This document shows, piece by piece, positions 34,075 through 42,856 of a stretch of 64,000 nucleotides of DNA (within the stretch, counting starts at the first letter, position 1; every line of letters starts with the position of its first letter). The notes beneath the pieces are model-generated. The model was given only the letters and a program-made list of their open reading frames with translations. It did no database searches and had not been told where the DNA came from. The position numbers were made by a program, and so were the translations under genes. The DNA is from Anaerostipes sp. MSJ-23 (GTDB taxonomy: Bacteria; Bacillota; Clostridia; Lachnospirales; Lachnospiraceae), in the NCBI RefSeq assembly GCF_018918155.1, contig NZ_JAHLPY010000001.1:124001-188000 (forward strand), in the 5' to 3' direction.

Positions 34075-34338
34075 TTATTCCCCTAATCCAGATTCGATTA
34101 ATTCTGTTGCATGTGCAAGTGCTGCTTCTTCATCAGGACCTTCACATACTAATTCGATTTCAGAACCACATTTGATACAAGCACCAATGATATTTAATAA
34201 ACTCTTTGCATTGATTTTTTTGTCTTCGTAAATGATTGTTACATCAGATTCGAATTTTGTAACGGCTTTTGCAAGAACTCCTGCTGGTCTCATGTGTAAT
34301 CCCTGTTCATTTTCAATAACAAATTTCTTTGATACCAT
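34075..34338 (-). CDS. ptsH: Phosphocarrier protein HPr
   Basis: The product has 87 residues. The Enzyme I site is His15 in EQGLHMRPAG, and the regulatory site Ser46 (INAKSLLNIIG) is present, as needed for HPr kinase and CcpA-type carbon control in Firmicutes. It relays phosphate from Enzyme I to sugar-specific EIIA proteins. AGAAGGAG precedes the ATG. It is the first gene after the RAT/terminator leader, so its level, and that of ptsI, should follow sugar availability through the antiterminator encoded just upstream. Confidence 0.97.
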   Translation of the reverse strand: MVSKKFVIENEQGLHMRPAGVLAKAVTKFESDVTIIYEDKKINAKSLLNIIGACIKCGSEIELVCEGPDEEAALAHATELIESGLGE

Positions 34339-34387
34339 AATTAAATCTCCTTCTCTACTATAAAATTATGTGTAATAATGCATCCGG

Positions 34388-34399
34388 ATTGTATACAAT
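34388..34399. repeat. 12-bp perfect palindrome in the ptsH leader
   Basis: ATTGTATACAAT lies between the attenuator and the ptsH ribosome site. TTGTATACAA-type sites are used by some GntR-family regulators, but the binding protein, if any, is unknown. Confidence 0.45.
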
Positions 34400-34403
34400 A
34401 CAC

Positions 34404-34455
34404 GCATAAAAAAAGACCTTTCAACAAATGTCTTCACACTTATTAAAAAGGTCTT
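34404..34455 (-). terminator. Attenuator of the ptsH-ptsI operon
   Basis: On the minus strand AAGACCTTT (34455-34447) pairs with AAAGGTCTT (34421-34413), followed by TTTTTT. Its 5' arm shares bases with the RAT hairpin, the standard mutually exclusive design. Confidence 0.9.
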
Positions 34456-34478
34456 GCCTGCATTACCAGTCACAATCC
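34450..34478 (-). promoter_or_regulatory. Ribonucleic antiterminator (RAT) site
   Basis: The 29-base minus-strand sequence starts GGATTGTGACTGGTAATG and ends CAGGCAAGACC. It matches the LicT/SacY/GlcT-family RAT consensus (GGATTGTTACTG...GCAGGCAAAACC). It overlaps the following terminator's 5' arm. Binding of the CAT domain of the upstream antiterminator should allow read-through into ptsH. Confidence 0.92.
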
Positions 34479-34493
34479 ATATCCAATACATAT

Positions 34494-34522
34494 ATAATAC
34501 CAAATCTATGAATTTAAGTCAA
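34494..34522 (-). promoter_or_regulatory. Promoter of ptsH-ptsI
   Basis: The minus strand carries TTGACT (34522-34517), a 17-base spacer and TATTAT (34499-34494). The RNA would start about 10 bases before the RAT. Confidence 0.8.
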
Positions 34523-34537
34523 CAAAATTTATATAAT

Positions 34538-35029
34538 TTAAAGTTCCCTTTCCATCATTAATCTTTTTACATAAATAATTAAATACATTTTTTCATCCGC
34601 TGATAATTTACAGTTGTAATGACCTTCTATATGTTCCACAATTTTTTGACTGCATATATAAGCTTCTGGATATTTTTTCTGGTTTCTCTCATAAAATTCC
34701 ACATCATCTTCTTCATCTTCATTACCAATGGACCGATTTGCCTGAATCTCTGATTCCATAAACTCAAGATGTGTGGCAAAGCGCTGATATGCCGGATTTT
34801 CTTGATTTAAAGAAACCTCATAAAATTCTTGAATAATTGCCATAATTTCCTGTACAAATGGAGATTTTCCTTTCTGATCTAACGTAAAAATCTTCTCAAT
34901 TTTATTTTTATCAAGTTCATCTCCAGCTTTTTTTCGGAATCCAATTCCCTTTCCCATTAAGATCACTTCATGTCCATTGGTATCAAATGTACTAACAACA
35001 TTATTATTAATGACTTTTTGTATAATCAT
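34538..35029 (-). CDS. Transcriptional antiterminator with CAT RNA-binding domain and a single PRD
   Basis: From the ATG at 35029 (GGGAGG upstream) the product has 163 residues. Residues ~1-55 are the CAT RNA-binding domain (IIQKVINNNVVSTFDTNG, then GKGIGFRKKAGD). The rest is one PTS regulation domain with a His in FATHLEFMESEIQA and another in KIVEHIEGHYNC. LicT and GlcT relatives have two PRDs and about 280 residues, so this is a short form. It lies directly upstream of a RAT and ptsH-ptsI, so it probably controls the general PTS genes. It follows hflX after 10 bases. Confidence 0.9.
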   Translation of the reverse strand: MIIQKVINNNVVSTFDTNGHEVILMGKGIGFRKKAGDELDKNKIEKIFTLDQKGKSPFVQEIMAIIQEFYEVSLNQENPAYQRFATHLEFMESEIQANRSIGNEDEEDDVEFYERNQKKYPEAYICSQKIVEHIEGHYNCKLSADEKMYLIIYVKRLMMEREL

Positions 35030-35039
35030 AATTTCCTCC

Positions 35040-36278
35040 CTAAATACTTCCAAGGATTTCTTTTGGAATATATGCTTGAACATAAATTCCTTCTTCCGTA
35101 TATTCTTCTTTTAAAAGCTGTCCATAATTTCTTATGATCTGAATCTTTCCTGCTTCGTCATATCCATATGTCTTTTCCAGATACAACTTTTTCTTCTGAA
35201 GCATTTCTTCAATTGTCTGAAGAAGCTTTGCTGTACCTTCTCCTGTTTTCCCTGATATTTTTACAACTGCTTCTGCCCTTGGATCTTTTAGTATTTCTTC
35301 ATCTTTTAAAAGATCGATCTTATTAAATGCCGTAATGACAGAAGATTCATTGGCCCCAAGTTGATTTAATGTATTATAAACTGTTTCCATCTGCTGTTCT
35401 TTCTGCGGATTAGATGCATCTACAACATGAAGAATCAAATCACTATATTTTGCTTCTTCTAACGTACTTTTAAAAGCATCTACTAAATGATGTGGAAGTT
35501 TTTGAATAAATCCTACCGTATCCGTCATAAGAATCGTTTGCCCACTTTCAAGTTCTACACTTTTTGTTGTTGGATCCAACGTTGCAAATAACTGATCTTC
35601 TTCCAAAACCCCAGCATTTGTATAATAATTTAACAAAGTAGATTTCCCGGCATTTGTATAACCAACAATACAAACAACCGGCATATGATTCCGCTGTCTT
35701 TGTTTTCTTTGCACTTGTCTGTGCTTGATTACATCTCGAAGTTCTGCTTTTAAATGAGAAATCCTTGTTCGAATTAAACGTCGATCCATCTCAAGTTTTT
35801 TCTCTCCTGGTCCTCTTGTTCCAATTCCTCCTCCAAGTCTGGAAAGAGAGGTACCTTTTCCAGTTAATTTAGAAGCCCTATATTTTAGTTGCGCAAGTTC
35901 TACCTGAATCTTTCCTTCTCTTGTAAATGCTCTTTTCGCAAAAATATCAAGAATAACTAATGTTCGATCCATAATTTTTGTATCAAGTGCCTGCTCCAAA
36001 TTTGAAATCTGAGCTGGTGAAAGTTCATCATCACATACAATTCCTGTCGCATCAGTTCCATAAAGAAAGGCCTGTACTTCTTCTATTTTTCCCTTTCCAA
36101 TATAAGTCCCAGGATGTGGAGCTTCCCTTAATTGAATAACTCGGGCTACAACCTCAGCTCCTGCTGTCTTTACCAGTTCTTCTAACTCATCCAACGATTC
36201 CTCTGTTTGCACGGGATCTTCTGTAGCGACCGCAACTAATATTACTTTCTCTTTGATTTCTTTTCTAATCTCTTCCAT
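35040..36278 (-). CDS. hflX: Ribosome-associated GTPase HflX
   Basis: The product has 412 residues. The N-terminal HflX subdomain spans about 1-190, with the glycine-rich signature LSRLGGGIGTRGPGEKKLE near 144-162. The G domain has P-loop VGYTNAGKST near 206-215, DTVGFIQKLPHHLV near 252 and NKID near 318. HflX splits stalled or hibernating ribosomes under stress. The ATG at 36278 starts 6 bases after the preceding gene ends. It is upstream of the PRD antiterminator, apparently cotranscribed. Confidence 0.95.
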   Translation of the reverse strand: MEEIRKEIKEKVILVAVATEDPVQTEESLDELEELVKTAGAEVVARVIQLREAPHPGTYIGKGKIEEVQAFLYGTDATGIVCDDELSPAQISNLEQALDTKIMDRTLVILDIFAKRAFTREGKIQVELAQLKYRASKLTGKGTSLSRLGGGIGTRGPGEKKLEMDRRLIRTRISHLKAELRDVIKHRQVQRKQRQRNHMPVVCIVGYTNAGKSTLLNYYTNAGVLEEDQLFATLDPTTKSVELESGQTILMTDTVGFIQKLPHHLVDAFKSTLEEAKYSDLILHVVDASNPQKEQQMETVYNTLNQLGANESSVITAFNKIDLLKDEEILKDPRAEAVVKISGKTGEGTAKLLQTIEEMLQKKKLYLEKTYGYDEAGKIQIIRNYGQLLKEEYTEEGIYVQAYIPKEILGSI

Positions 36279-36284
36279 ATAATC

Positions 36285-36722
36285 TTATTTCCTGTCTTGA
36301 TTTAAAATTTGTTTTAACGCTATATCAAATGCTTTTTCTTTTGTTGTTTTTTGTTCTTGTTTTTGCTGCTTATACAGGTAATTTTTTTCCTGCTTTTCCT
36401 TTTCTATTTGATATTTATCAATGTCCATTCCAATATATTCTCGCGCAGCTCTTGCATCAATGTGCATATCTTTATCCGTAACTATCCATGCATCTACAAT
36501 TCTATTATCTTTCCCAACTGCAAGCATAACAATGATTGATTTTGACAATGGATTCCTTTGAAAAAATCCCATAGAAATCCTTGCACAATCTCCATATTCT
36601 TTCTGAAATTTTTTATATAATGAAATTATATACCTTGATCTCTGATTTTTCATATAAGAATAAGCAAAAAATGCTACAATCGCAAATAAAAGTAGCAAAA
36701 TCGATACGATCCATGTACTCAT
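36285..36722 (-). CDS. Small membrane-anchored protein, weakly GutM-like
   Basis: The product has 145 residues with one N-terminal transmembrane helix at about 4-22 (WIVSILLLLFAIVAFFAYSY). The central part (RISMGFFQRNPLSKSIIVMLAV, then GKDNRIVDAWIVTD) faintly resembles the GutM pattern of an activating membrane protein, in which a hydrophobic strand is followed by RIVDA. The C-terminal ~45 residues are Lys/Gln/Glu-rich and probably coiled coil. The ATG at 36722 lies 23 bases after the RpiR gene's stop. The GutM resemblance is tentative; function is unknown. It is in an apparent operon rpiR-this gene-hflX. Confidence 0.6.
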   Translation of the reverse strand: MSTWIVSILLLLFAIVAFFAYSYMKNQRSRYIISLYKKFQKEYGDCARISMGFFQRNPLSKSIIVMLAVGKDNRIVDAWIVTDKDMHIDARAAREYIGMDIDKYQIEKEKQEKNYLYKQQKQEQKTTKEKAFDIALKQILNQDRK

Positions 36723-36745
36723 ATATTACCCATTCTTTCCAATCT

Positions 36746-37594
36746 TTACAACTTATCTTCTGCAACTGATTCCTCATGTTCTGCCATTTTTTGAAAGAAA
36801 TCTTCTTTTGTTGAAATCAATAATAAAAAAAGACTATCAATCAAAGACATCGCTGCTACACGAGTAAAGCTAATTTGATTATAAAAAATATGCTCTCTTG
36901 TCGCTGTAAGCAAAATATAATCACAAAGATCTGCCAGAGGTGAATGCATATGATTTGTAATCGCTACAATTCTTGCACCTCTTTCCTTTGCAATTTGTAC
37001 AATTTTTAATAATCTTCTAGAAGCCCCAGAAGCCGAAATTGCAAACACTACATCTCCTGGATTCAATGTTCTTGCAATTGCTTCCTGATCTTCCCATATA
37101 ATCGAACATACAGCATGAAATCCCATCTGTTTAAATTTATAAGCTCCATCCATTGCAATTGGAATGGTATTTCCCATCGCTGTAAACTCAATCATATCAG
37201 CATCCAATACAAGTTGAATAATCTCCTTTAGCTGGTTTGGATCTAAATTTTGAAAAGTTGCCTTAATTTCCTCTACTTTGCTTACCATAATATTCTGAAT
37301 GGATTCTTCCATATGTTCTACACTAATTTCATTAGAAATTACTTGGTCTTCTTGATATTGCTGTTCGCCAGCCATTTTAATCTTCAAATGATGAAATCCC
37401 TTGCATCCTATTTTTTTACAAAAACGAACGATAGTGGCCTGACTCGTATCACAATGTGAAGAAAGCTCTGATACTGACATCTCTATTGCTTCTGAAGGAT
37501 GCTGAATTAAATAATCCGCAACCTTCTTTTCTGCATCATATAAACTATCATAACTTAAAAAAATCCTATTTCTAACTGACATTTCATTATCCAT
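36746..37594 (-). CDS. MurR/RpiR family transcriptional regulator
   Basis: The product has 282 residues. Residues ~1-77 are the RpiR helix-turn-helix domain (EMSVSELSSHCDTSQATIV, then RFCKKIGCKGFHHLKI). Residues ~105-255 form a SIS sugar-phosphate-binding domain (EFTAMGNTIPIAMDGAYKF and FAISASGASRRLLKIVQIAK). Such regulators respond to phosphorylated sugars. AGAGG precedes the ATG at 37594. It heads the group leading into hflX and the PTS region, so sugar-phosphate sensing fits the neighbourhood, although target genes are not shown. Confidence 0.92.
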   Translation of the reverse strand: MDNEMSVRNRIFLSYDSLYDAEKKVADYLIQHPSEAIEMSVSELSSHCDTSQATIVRFCKKIGCKGFHHLKIKMAGEQQYQEDQVISNEISVEHMEESIQNIMVSKVEEIKATFQNLDPNQLKEIIQLVLDADMIEFTAMGNTIPIAMDGAYKFKQMGFHAVCSIIWEDQEAIARTLNPGDVVFAISASGASRRLLKIVQIAKERGARIVAITNHMHSPLADLCDYILLTATREHIFYNQISFTRVAAMSLIDSLFLLLISTKEDFFQKMAEHEESVAEDKL

Positions 37595-37644
37595 GATTAT
37601 TACCTCTGCAAAGTTTGTTTTTATTTTAACATTCTAACAAATTT

Positions 37645-37673
37645 ATTATGACTCTTTTTCTACAGCTTGTCAA
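37645..37673 (-). promoter_or_regulatory. Promoter of the RpiR gene
   Basis: The minus strand carries TTGACA (37673-37668), a 17-base spacer and CATAAT (37650-37645), about 50 bases upstream of the start. Confidence 0.75.
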
Positions 37674-37683
37674 TTTTATATAC

Positions 37684-37717
37684 AAAAGGGAAAGAACTAA
37701 AAAATTCTTTCCCTTTT
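37684..37717 (-). terminator. Terminator of the TPR-protein gene
   Basis: AAAAGGGAAAGAA and TTCTTTCCCTTTT form a perfect 13-bp stem with an 8-base loop, just past the stop at 37721. Confidence 0.88.
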
Positions 37718-37720
37718 ACT

Positions 37721-38389
37721 CTATCTTGTCTCTAAAAATGTCAGTTCTTTTTTCCCTTGTTTATCATTCGGATAAGCTTTTACATAAGCTTTTGCATATT
37801 GAAGTGCTGTATCATAATCAAACATCGATTCATATGCGCTAATTCTTGTAAAAAGAACCTCCTGTTTATTTTTCAGTCCATCCCTTGTCAAAGCTTCCTT
37901 CAAAATATCAAGACCTTCTTTATACTTTTTCTGTTTTGCATAAATTCCATATTCCGTGCAATAAATATCTCCTGCATCCGGCAAAGCTTGTATTCCTTGT
38001 TTGCACACATTAAGTGCTTTGTTCGTTTCTCCCTTTCCCATATAACAGAAAGCCTTGAACGAATATCCCCTACTTTCTCCTTTTGCAATCAATTGACCGT
38101 AAACTTTAATTGCATCATCATAACGTTCCAACTGATATAAGGATTCTCCTTCATAAAGCAAAGTGTCCGTTTTTTGTCCAGTCCAGAATAAAGTAAATTT
38201 ACTAGCCGCTTCATGAAATTTTTCATAAGCTTTTTGATATTCTTTTCCATTTAAATACTCAATTCCTTCATTTGCCGTTGTTTTCTGAGTAACATACCCA
38301 TACCCAGCAAAAACAGCAATTCCTATCACAATGACAAGAACTACCGTTACTATCTTCTTCATTTTATCGTCCATAAACATTTTCTCCAT
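37721..38389 (-). CDS. Membrane-anchored tetratricopeptide (TPR) protein
   Basis: The product has 222 residues or slightly fewer: ATGs at 38389, 38380 and 38374 are all possible, and GGAG lies inside the second codon region, favouring 38374. Residues ~12-32 are a transmembrane helix (VTVVLVIVIGIAVFAGYGYV). Residues ~40-215 contain about four TPR-like helical pairs (GIEYLNGKEYQKAYEKFHEA; ESLYQLERYDDAIKVYGQLI). It probably faces the outside and acts as a protein-interaction scaffold; partners are not apparent. It is a single-gene unit between glgP and rpiR. Confidence 0.82.
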   Translation of the reverse strand: MEKMFMDDKMKKIVTVVLVIVIGIAVFAGYGYVTQKTTANEGIEYLNGKEYQKAYEKFHEAASKFTLFWTGQKTDTLLYEGESLYQLERYDDAIKVYGQLIAKGESRGYSFKAFCYMGKGETNKALNVCKQGIQALPDAGDIYCTEYGIYAKQKKYKEGLDILKEALTRDGLKNKQEVLFTRISAYESMFDYDTALQYAKAYVKAYPNDKQGKKELTFLETR

Positions 38390-38458
38390 ATCATTACCTG
38401 TCTGCTACGCTGTTTGATCCGACTGTCCATACAACAAGCCAGGATTTTTATTGCTGTT

Positions 38459-38467
38459 ATTATAACA
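38459..38467 (-). promoter_or_regulatory. Extended -10 promoter element of the TPR gene
   Basis: The minus strand reads TGTTATAAT, a perfect extended -10, about 70 bases upstream of the start. No convincing -35 is seen, which extended -10 promoters do not need. Confidence 0.55.
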
Positions 38468-38512
38468 TAGATTTGAAATGGATTCATCTTATTTTTTTAT
38501 TAAGCCATAAGC

Positions 38513-38555
38513 ATGCAAAAAAGAAACAGCCTGCCGCAAAACAGCAAACTGTTCC
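38513..38555 (-). terminator. Terminator of glgP
   Basis: The 14-base arms GGAACAGTTTGCTG and CGGCAGGCTGTTTC pair with some G-U pairs around TTTTG, followed on the minus strand by TTTTTTGC. Confidence 0.75.
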
Positions 38556-38576
38556 TTTTCAAAATATTTTTAAATC

Positions 38577-41033
38577 TTAACGAACTTTATCTAATTTCCA
38601 AATATCATCTACATATTCCTGAATTGTACGGTCAGATGAGAATTTTCCACAACTTGCTGTGTTTGTCATTACCATCTTCGCCCATTTATCTTTATCACGA
38701 TATGCAGCTTCTACTCTCTTTTGTGCATCCACATAAGAACGGAAATCTTTCAGAATAAAGTACATATCTGCCTGACTTCCTGTATCTCCAAACAGAAGAC
38801 TCTGATATAAATCTTTGTAAAGTTCTGGATCTCCTTCTGCATAAGTTCCATCCACAAGCTGCTCTAATACTTTATGAATATCTTTATCTTTCTGATAGAT
38901 TTCATATGGATGGTATCCGCCATTCTGTTCATAATTAATAACTTCTTCTGAACTCAATCCAAAGATGAAAGCATTTTCTCTTCCAACTTCTTCTACGATT
39001 TCTACATTTGCTCCATCCATTGTTCCAAGTGTTGCAGCACCATTCAACATAAACTTCATGTTTCCTGTACCAGATGCTTCTTTAGAAGCTGTTGAAATCT
39101 GTTCACTGACATCTGCTGCAGCAAAGATCAGCTCTGCATTAGATACACGATAATCTTCAATAAAGACAACTTTTAATTTATTTTTGATCTTAGGATCATT
39201 ATTTACTTTATTTGCAACGGCATTGATCAATTTAATGGTCTGTTTTGCTCTTCTATATCCAGCTGCTGCCTTTGCTCCGAAAATAAATGTTCTTGGATAG
39301 AACTTCATTTCTGGATTTTCTTTCAACTGATTATAAAGATACATTACATGAAGAATGTTCATTAACTGACGTTTGTATTCATGCAGACGTTTTACCTGTA
39401 CATCAAAGATAGAAGTAGGGTCTACTTCGATACCATTATGTTTCAAAATATAATCTGCCAGGCGTTTTTTATTCTGAAGCTTGATTTCCATAAATTCTTT
39501 CTGTGCTTTACTGTCAGATACATATTTTTTCAACCCTGCCATTAAAGAAAGATCCGTTGCCCACTGGTCTGTTCCAATTTTTTTTGTTACCCAATCAGCA
39601 AGTAATGGATTTCCATGCATCAAGAAACGTCTCTGTGTAATACCATTTGTCTTATTATTAAATTTTTCAGGCATCATTTCATAAAAATCTTTTAATTCCT
39701 GATGCTTTAAGATTTCTGTATGAAGTTTTGCAACACCATTGACAGAATATCCTGCGATGATCGCCATATGTGCCATACGTACCTGACCATCCCAAAGAAT
39801 TGCCATCTTACGAACTTTTTCTTCATTTCCAGGATAAGTTTCACGAACTTTTTCTACAAAACGACGATCAATTTCTTCTACAATCTGATATACACGAGGA
39901 AGCAGTCTTGAGAACAGATCGATTGGCCATTTTTCCAATGCCTCTGCCATGATTGTATGGTTTGTATATGCACAAGTATTTGTTGTAACTTCCCATGCTT
40001 CATCCCATCCAAGACCTTCTTCATCCATCAGAATTCTCATTAATTCTGCTACCGCTACTGTAGGATGCGTATCATTCATCTGAATTGCTACTTTTTCATA
40101 CAGTTTTGTAATATCATCATGATTTTTCTTATATTTTGCAACAGCTGCCTGTAAACTTGCAGATACAAAGAAATACTGCTGTTTCAAACGAAGTTCTTTT
40201 CCTTCATAGTGATTATCATTTGGATACAGTACTTCAACAATATTTTTTGCAAGGTTTTTCTGTTCTACCGCTTTTTCATATTCTCCTTTATCAAAAGAAT
40301 CCAACTGGAAATCAGTCATTGGTTCTGCATCCCAGATACGAAGAGTATTAACAATATGATTTGCATATCCTACGATTGGATAATCATATGGAACAGCCAG
40401 TACAGACTGGTAATTTTCCTGAACAAAATTTGTTCTTCCGGTTGCTTCATCATATTCTGTACGGATATCTCCGCCAAAACGAACTTCTTTTGCATATTCC
40501 GGACGTTTTAACTCAAATGGATTTCCATTTTTTAGCCATGTATCAGGAACTTCTACCTGATATCCATTTTCAATTTTCTGCTTGAACATACCATACTGAT
40601 AACGGATTCCACATCCATAAGCTGCATATCCAAGAGATGCCAGAGAATCAAGGAAACATGCTGCCAGTCTTCCAAGTCCTCCATTTCCAAGAGCCGGATC
40701 TGGTTCCTGGTCTTCTACCATATTAAGATCAACACCAAGCTCATCTAATGCTTCTTTTACTTCTTTATATACTGACATATTAATTAAATTATTTCCAAGG
40801 GCTCTTCCCATTAAAAATTCCATAGACATGTAGTATAAAATTTTAGGATCCTTTTCTTCATACTCTTTCTGAGTATCCATCCAGTCTCCAATAATTGTTT
40901 CTTTAATTGCATAAGCAACAGCCTGATAAATCTGCTGAGGAGTCGCATCTTCGAGTTCTACACGAAACTGCATTTTCAGGTTGTTCTGCACTTCCAGTTT
41001 AAACATTTTCTTGTCAAATTTTGTTTTACTCAT
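38577..41033 (-). CDS. glgP: Glycogen/starch phosphorylase
   Basis: From the ATG at 41033 (AGGAAGAGG upstream) the product has 818 residues; a longer frame to 41069 adds 12 residues without a ribosome site. It is a GT35 phosphorylase: GNGGLGRLAACFLDS near 115, the substrate region NDTHPTVAVAE near 335 and the pyridoxal-phosphate lysine in KEASGTGNMKF near 657. It releases glucose 1-phosphate from alpha-1,4-glucans. No other glg genes lie nearby, so it is a single-gene unit with its own terminator. Confidence 0.96.
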   Translation of the reverse strand: MSKTKFDKKMFKLEVQNNLKMQFRVELEDATPQQIYQAVAYAIKETIIGDWMDTQKEYEEKDPKILYYMSMEFLMGRALGNNLINMSVYKEVKEALDELGVDLNMVEDQEPDPALGNGGLGRLAACFLDSLASLGYAAYGCGIRYQYGMFKQKIENGYQVEVPDTWLKNGNPFELKRPEYAKEVRFGGDIRTEYDEATGRTNFVQENYQSVLAVPYDYPIVGYANHIVNTLRIWDAEPMTDFQLDSFDKGEYEKAVEQKNLAKNIVEVLYPNDNHYEGKELRLKQQYFFVSASLQAAVAKYKKNHDDITKLYEKVAIQMNDTHPTVAVAELMRILMDEEGLGWDEAWEVTTNTCAYTNHTIMAEALEKWPIDLFSRLLPRVYQIVEEIDRRFVEKVRETYPGNEEKVRKMAILWDGQVRMAHMAIIAGYSVNGVAKLHTEILKHQELKDFYEMMPEKFNNKTNGITQRRFLMHGNPLLADWVTKKIGTDQWATDLSLMAGLKKYVSDSKAQKEFMEIKLQNKKRLADYILKHNGIEVDPTSIFDVQVKRLHEYKRQLMNILHVMYLYNQLKENPEMKFYPRTFIFGAKAAAGYRRAKQTIKLINAVANKVNNDPKIKNKLKVVFIEDYRVSNAELIFAAADVSEQISTASKEASGTGNMKFMLNGAATLGTMDGANVEIVEEVGRENAFIFGLSSEEVINYEQNGGYHPYEIYQKDKDIHKVLEQLVDGTYAEGDPELYKDLYQSLLFGDTGSQADMYFILKDFRSYVDAQKRVEAAYRDKDKWAKMVMTNTASCGKFSSDRTIQEYVDDIWKLDKVR

Positions 41034-41151
41034 TATACTGCCTCTTCCTTTCGTATTTCCTAACAACAATAAAATTTTAACATAAATTTCAGAAATTTAA
41101 TAGTACATAATGTAAATCTATGGTGAAAATTTTGTTATTTTCTTACTTTTT

Positions 41152-42834
41152 TTAAAAAATTGTCTTACATAAAGATCCATAGCCAACTTCATCATTTGGA
41201 TAGGTTTCAAACCCCGGCATTTTCCGTGCTCCACGGTGTAAATATGCCTTTACTCTCTCTCCATAAAAATAAGGATCATTACCTCTTATAATCCCCCATT
41301 CCATCATAAGTGCTGCTGCCCCAGTGACAAATGGTGTTGCCATTGAAGTTCCAGACATTCTATTTTCTCCTCCTCCAGGTGCTGCTCCCAAAATTCCAAC
41401 TCCAGGAGCCACAAGATCTGGTTTTGCCACGCATAGACTTGTATCACCTCTTCCAGAAAACTCAGCATAAGACCGATAACGAACATTATAAGCACCGACT
41501 GAAATCACTTTATCTGCCGTAGATGGAATTGTAAGCGTAAGAGTTTTACTTGGTTCAAGAAATCTTGTCTGTCGGTTACTTCCTGATGAAACCGGCAGCC
41601 ACATTTGATATTCTCCATTTACAAGATGCACTGGTGTTATTTTAAGATTCCACTGACCGCTTTCAATTTCCTCTTTCTGCGGTATCCATACAAAATAAAT
41701 CTCCTGCCGCACATTATAAGGCGTTGGCAAACCATTATATACAACAACTTTCGTATCTGCATATAAATATTCTGTTTTTCCTGGTTGATTCACCATACGA
41801 TAACTTTTTCCAGAAGGAGAGACCAACATCAGTTCAAATTCATCTGCAAAATTCTTCCATATCTGCAAATTTATACTTGTCTCAGCCGGCGCGATATCAA
41901 ATAAAATTTCTTCCGTTTTCTCTTGGATTACTCCCTGCTTGTGGCGCGCACTATCTCCCTCATTCCCAGTTCCAATGCAAAATACACTCTTCCATTGTCC
42001 TGCAATTTTAGATAAAAATGTTTCCAATAAAGAATTTCCGCGATGATCTCCATAATTGTGTCCATAACTAATATTCACTGCCAATGGCTTCCTTTGTTTT
42101 TTTGCAAAATCTACCACATATTGAACCGCCATCATTAATTGTGTCGTTCTTGGAAAATCATTTTCTTTTCCTAGTTTTACAATCAAAAAATCTGCCATTG
42201 GAGCAACCCCATTTCTTCCGCCACAAATAGAAGCTACATGTGTTCCATGCCCAGAAATATCCTGACTTCTTACGGAAGAACTCCCCCTTCCTTCCCGTAA
42301 GGCCTGATTAATTTCTTCTTGTAAATAAACAGTACCAATTGTAAACGGAGCGGGCGGATTCCCCGGAATCGTCTGGTCCCACAGTGAAATGATCTTCGTT
42401 GTTCCATTCTCATTTTGAAAATCCGGATGAAAAATATCAATTCCAGTATCAATAACTGCGATCAACACACCTTCTCCACTTAAATTGAAAGGACTATTTT
42501 TTATAGACAACATACAAGAAGCTGCAATTCCTTGCTGACGGCTTAACAAAAGAGCTTTTGGTTTTTCTATAAAAATAATCTGCTCAAGACGTGAGAAAGT
42601 CTCCAGCAGATTTTCTTTCATAAAAGCGATTGCATATCCTTCGCTTAAAGGTTCAACTTCCACGCCTTGTGGTAAATTAAGCTGCTCAAGGCTTCCAACA
42701 TATTGAAAAATAATTTCCCATTGCCTCAAATTCTCATCATATCCAGCATTCAAATCCTGCGTCTTTTTCCTTTCTTCCACAGGTAAATCCAGTGCTAGCT
42801 GAAGCTGATTTTCAAGTTTTTCATCTTGTTCCAT
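41152..42834 (-). CDS. S8 family serine peptidase (subtilase, CspABC-like)
   Basis: The product has 560 residues. The complete triad is visible: Asp129 (VLIAVIDTGID), His196 (SGHGTHVASICGG) and Ser497 (MSGTSMATPF). There is no signal peptide; residues ~35-110 look like a small N-terminal prodomain. An inserted beta-rich domain lies about 310-445 between His and Ser, as in the clostridial Csp proteases. Csp proteins activate the spore cortex hydrolase, but similar proteins occur in other Clostridia, so a germination role is not assured. It is read downstream of the split ThrE exporter genes, 22 bases apart. Confidence 0.9.
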   Translation of the reverse strand: MEQDEKLENQLQLALDLPVEERKKTQDLNAGYDENLRQWEIIFQYVGSLEQLNLPQGVEVEPLSEGYAIAFMKENLLETFSRLEQIIFIEKPKALLLSRQQGIAASCMLSIKNSPFNLSGEGVLIAVIDTGIDIFHPDFQNENGTTKIISLWDQTIPGNPPAPFTIGTVYLQEEINQALREGRGSSSVRSQDISGHGTHVASICGGRNGVAPMADFLIVKLGKENDFPRTTQLMMAVQYVVDFAKKQRKPLAVNISYGHNYGDHRGNSLLETFLSKIAGQWKSVFCIGTGNEGDSARHKQGVIQEKTEEILFDIAPAETSINLQIWKNFADEFELMLVSPSGKSYRMVNQPGKTEYLYADTKVVVYNGLPTPYNVRQEIYFVWIPQKEEIESGQWNLKITPVHLVNGEYQMWLPVSSGSNRQTRFLEPSKTLTLTIPSTADKVISVGAYNVRYRSYAEFSGRGDTSLCVAKPDLVAPGVGILGAAPGGGENRMSGTSMATPFVTGAAALMMEWGIIRGNDPYFYGERVKAYLHRGARKMPGFETYPNDEVGYGSLCKTIF

Positions 42835-42856
42835 AAAACGATGGCTTTCTTTTTTT

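Noticed and set aside
34538-35083. Longer start for the PRD antiterminator at 35083
   Set aside because: The extra 18 residues overlap the hflX end, and GGGAGG sits directly in front of the ATG at 35029, where the CAT domain normally begins.
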